Notes under the pieces: generated by a model
What the model saw: the letters and a program-made list of their open reading frames with translations, nothing else
What the model was told of the DNA's origin: nothing
Databases searched by the model: none
DNA from: Spirochaetia bacterium
Lineage (GTDB): Bacteria; Spirochaetota; Spirochaetia; Treponematales; Breznakiellaceae
NCBI GenBank assembly: GCA_026002305.1
Contig: BOBI01000001.1
Span: forward strand, 1-49,455
Direction: 5' to 3'
DNA: 49,455 nucleotides
Made by a program: the position numbers and the translations under genes
Shown here: piece by piece, positions 49,426 to 49,455 of the stretch
Position numbering within the stretch: position 1 is the first letter of the stretch
How the letters are laid out: every line of letters begins with the position of its first letter

Positions 49426-49455
49426 AGGAGAAGAGTATGGGTACGAGGAAGAGGT

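Noticed and set aside
49437..49455. Start of a plus-strand gene (ATG with GGAGAAGAGT upstream) at the window edge
   Set aside because: Only six codons are visible, and the same bases lie upstream of or within the minus-strand phosphoribosyltransferase frame.
1..49455. tRNA or rRNA genes
   Set aside because: No cloverleaf-like or rRNA-like stretch was recognised by eye; a tRNAscan or Infernal run would be needed to exclude them fully.

Overview
The window looks like a spirochaete chromosome, most likely a Treponema of the host-associated (termite-gut-like) type. The evidence is a division and cell-wall cluster in the order mraZ-rsmH-ftsL-murF-mraY-ftsW-ftsQ-ftsA-ftsZ-xer, as I recall it from treponemes. 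Many predicted lipoproteins have relaxed lipoboxes. There are BspA-like leucine-rich-repeat proteins, DUF1566-type surface domains, and a LA_2272-type surface-repeat protein. The species call is inference; no rRNA or tRNA gene was seen.

Layout. 1-1100 is a decayed accessory patch: the edge of a possible transposase, a gene remnant, and a BrnT-like toxin whose partner antitoxin is frameshifted in a G tract. 1405-4646 holds mnmE and a large GtrII-like membrane glycosyltransferase. 4671-14245 (minus strand) is the division/peptidoglycan operon; ftsA has no ordinary start codon and appears to begin at CTG. 14530-20024 holds a multidomain surface lipoprotein, a polyprenyl diphosphate synthase, rlmE and a large membrane-anchored protein. 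20072-20607 is a MazEF-like toxin-antitoxin pair. 20967-27133 is metabolic: hcp, a leuC-leuD pair, a Na/phosphate cotransporter and a dolichol-phosphate-mannose-synthase-like glycosyltransferase. 27187-29872 is a three-gene envelope operon with two paralogous LysM-like proteins, one carrying a long acidic repeat. 30020-32079 holds hpf and nadE. 32231-34594 holds small lipoproteins and a surface-repeat protein. 34591-39434 (minus) is a tightly overlapping four-gene operon: SulP transporter, condensation-fold acyltransferase, zinc-ribbon DUF6320 membrane protein and SGNH lipoprotein hydrolase.

39515-49455 is accessory DNA. An XRE repressor diverges from a promoter with an overlapping inverted repeat, which drives a small ORF, a CsgG/LpoB-DUF1566 lipoprotein and two LRR proteins. 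Next come three AT-rich one- or two-gene cassettes, all on the plus strand: a membrane-SH3-like protein, a Phd/ParE pair and an MntA/HepT pair. They are separated by a recurring, imperfectly palindromic, loxP-like motif. A small mobile-element module follows (a small basic protein, an excisionase-like HTH and a tyrosine integrase), and then a phosphoribosyltransferase-like gene.

The two most interesting items are the cassette array with its repeated boundary motif (44105-46424, with another copy at 211-240) and the SulP/acyltransferase/DUF6320/SGNH operon. All domain names come from reading motifs by eye; no database was searched.
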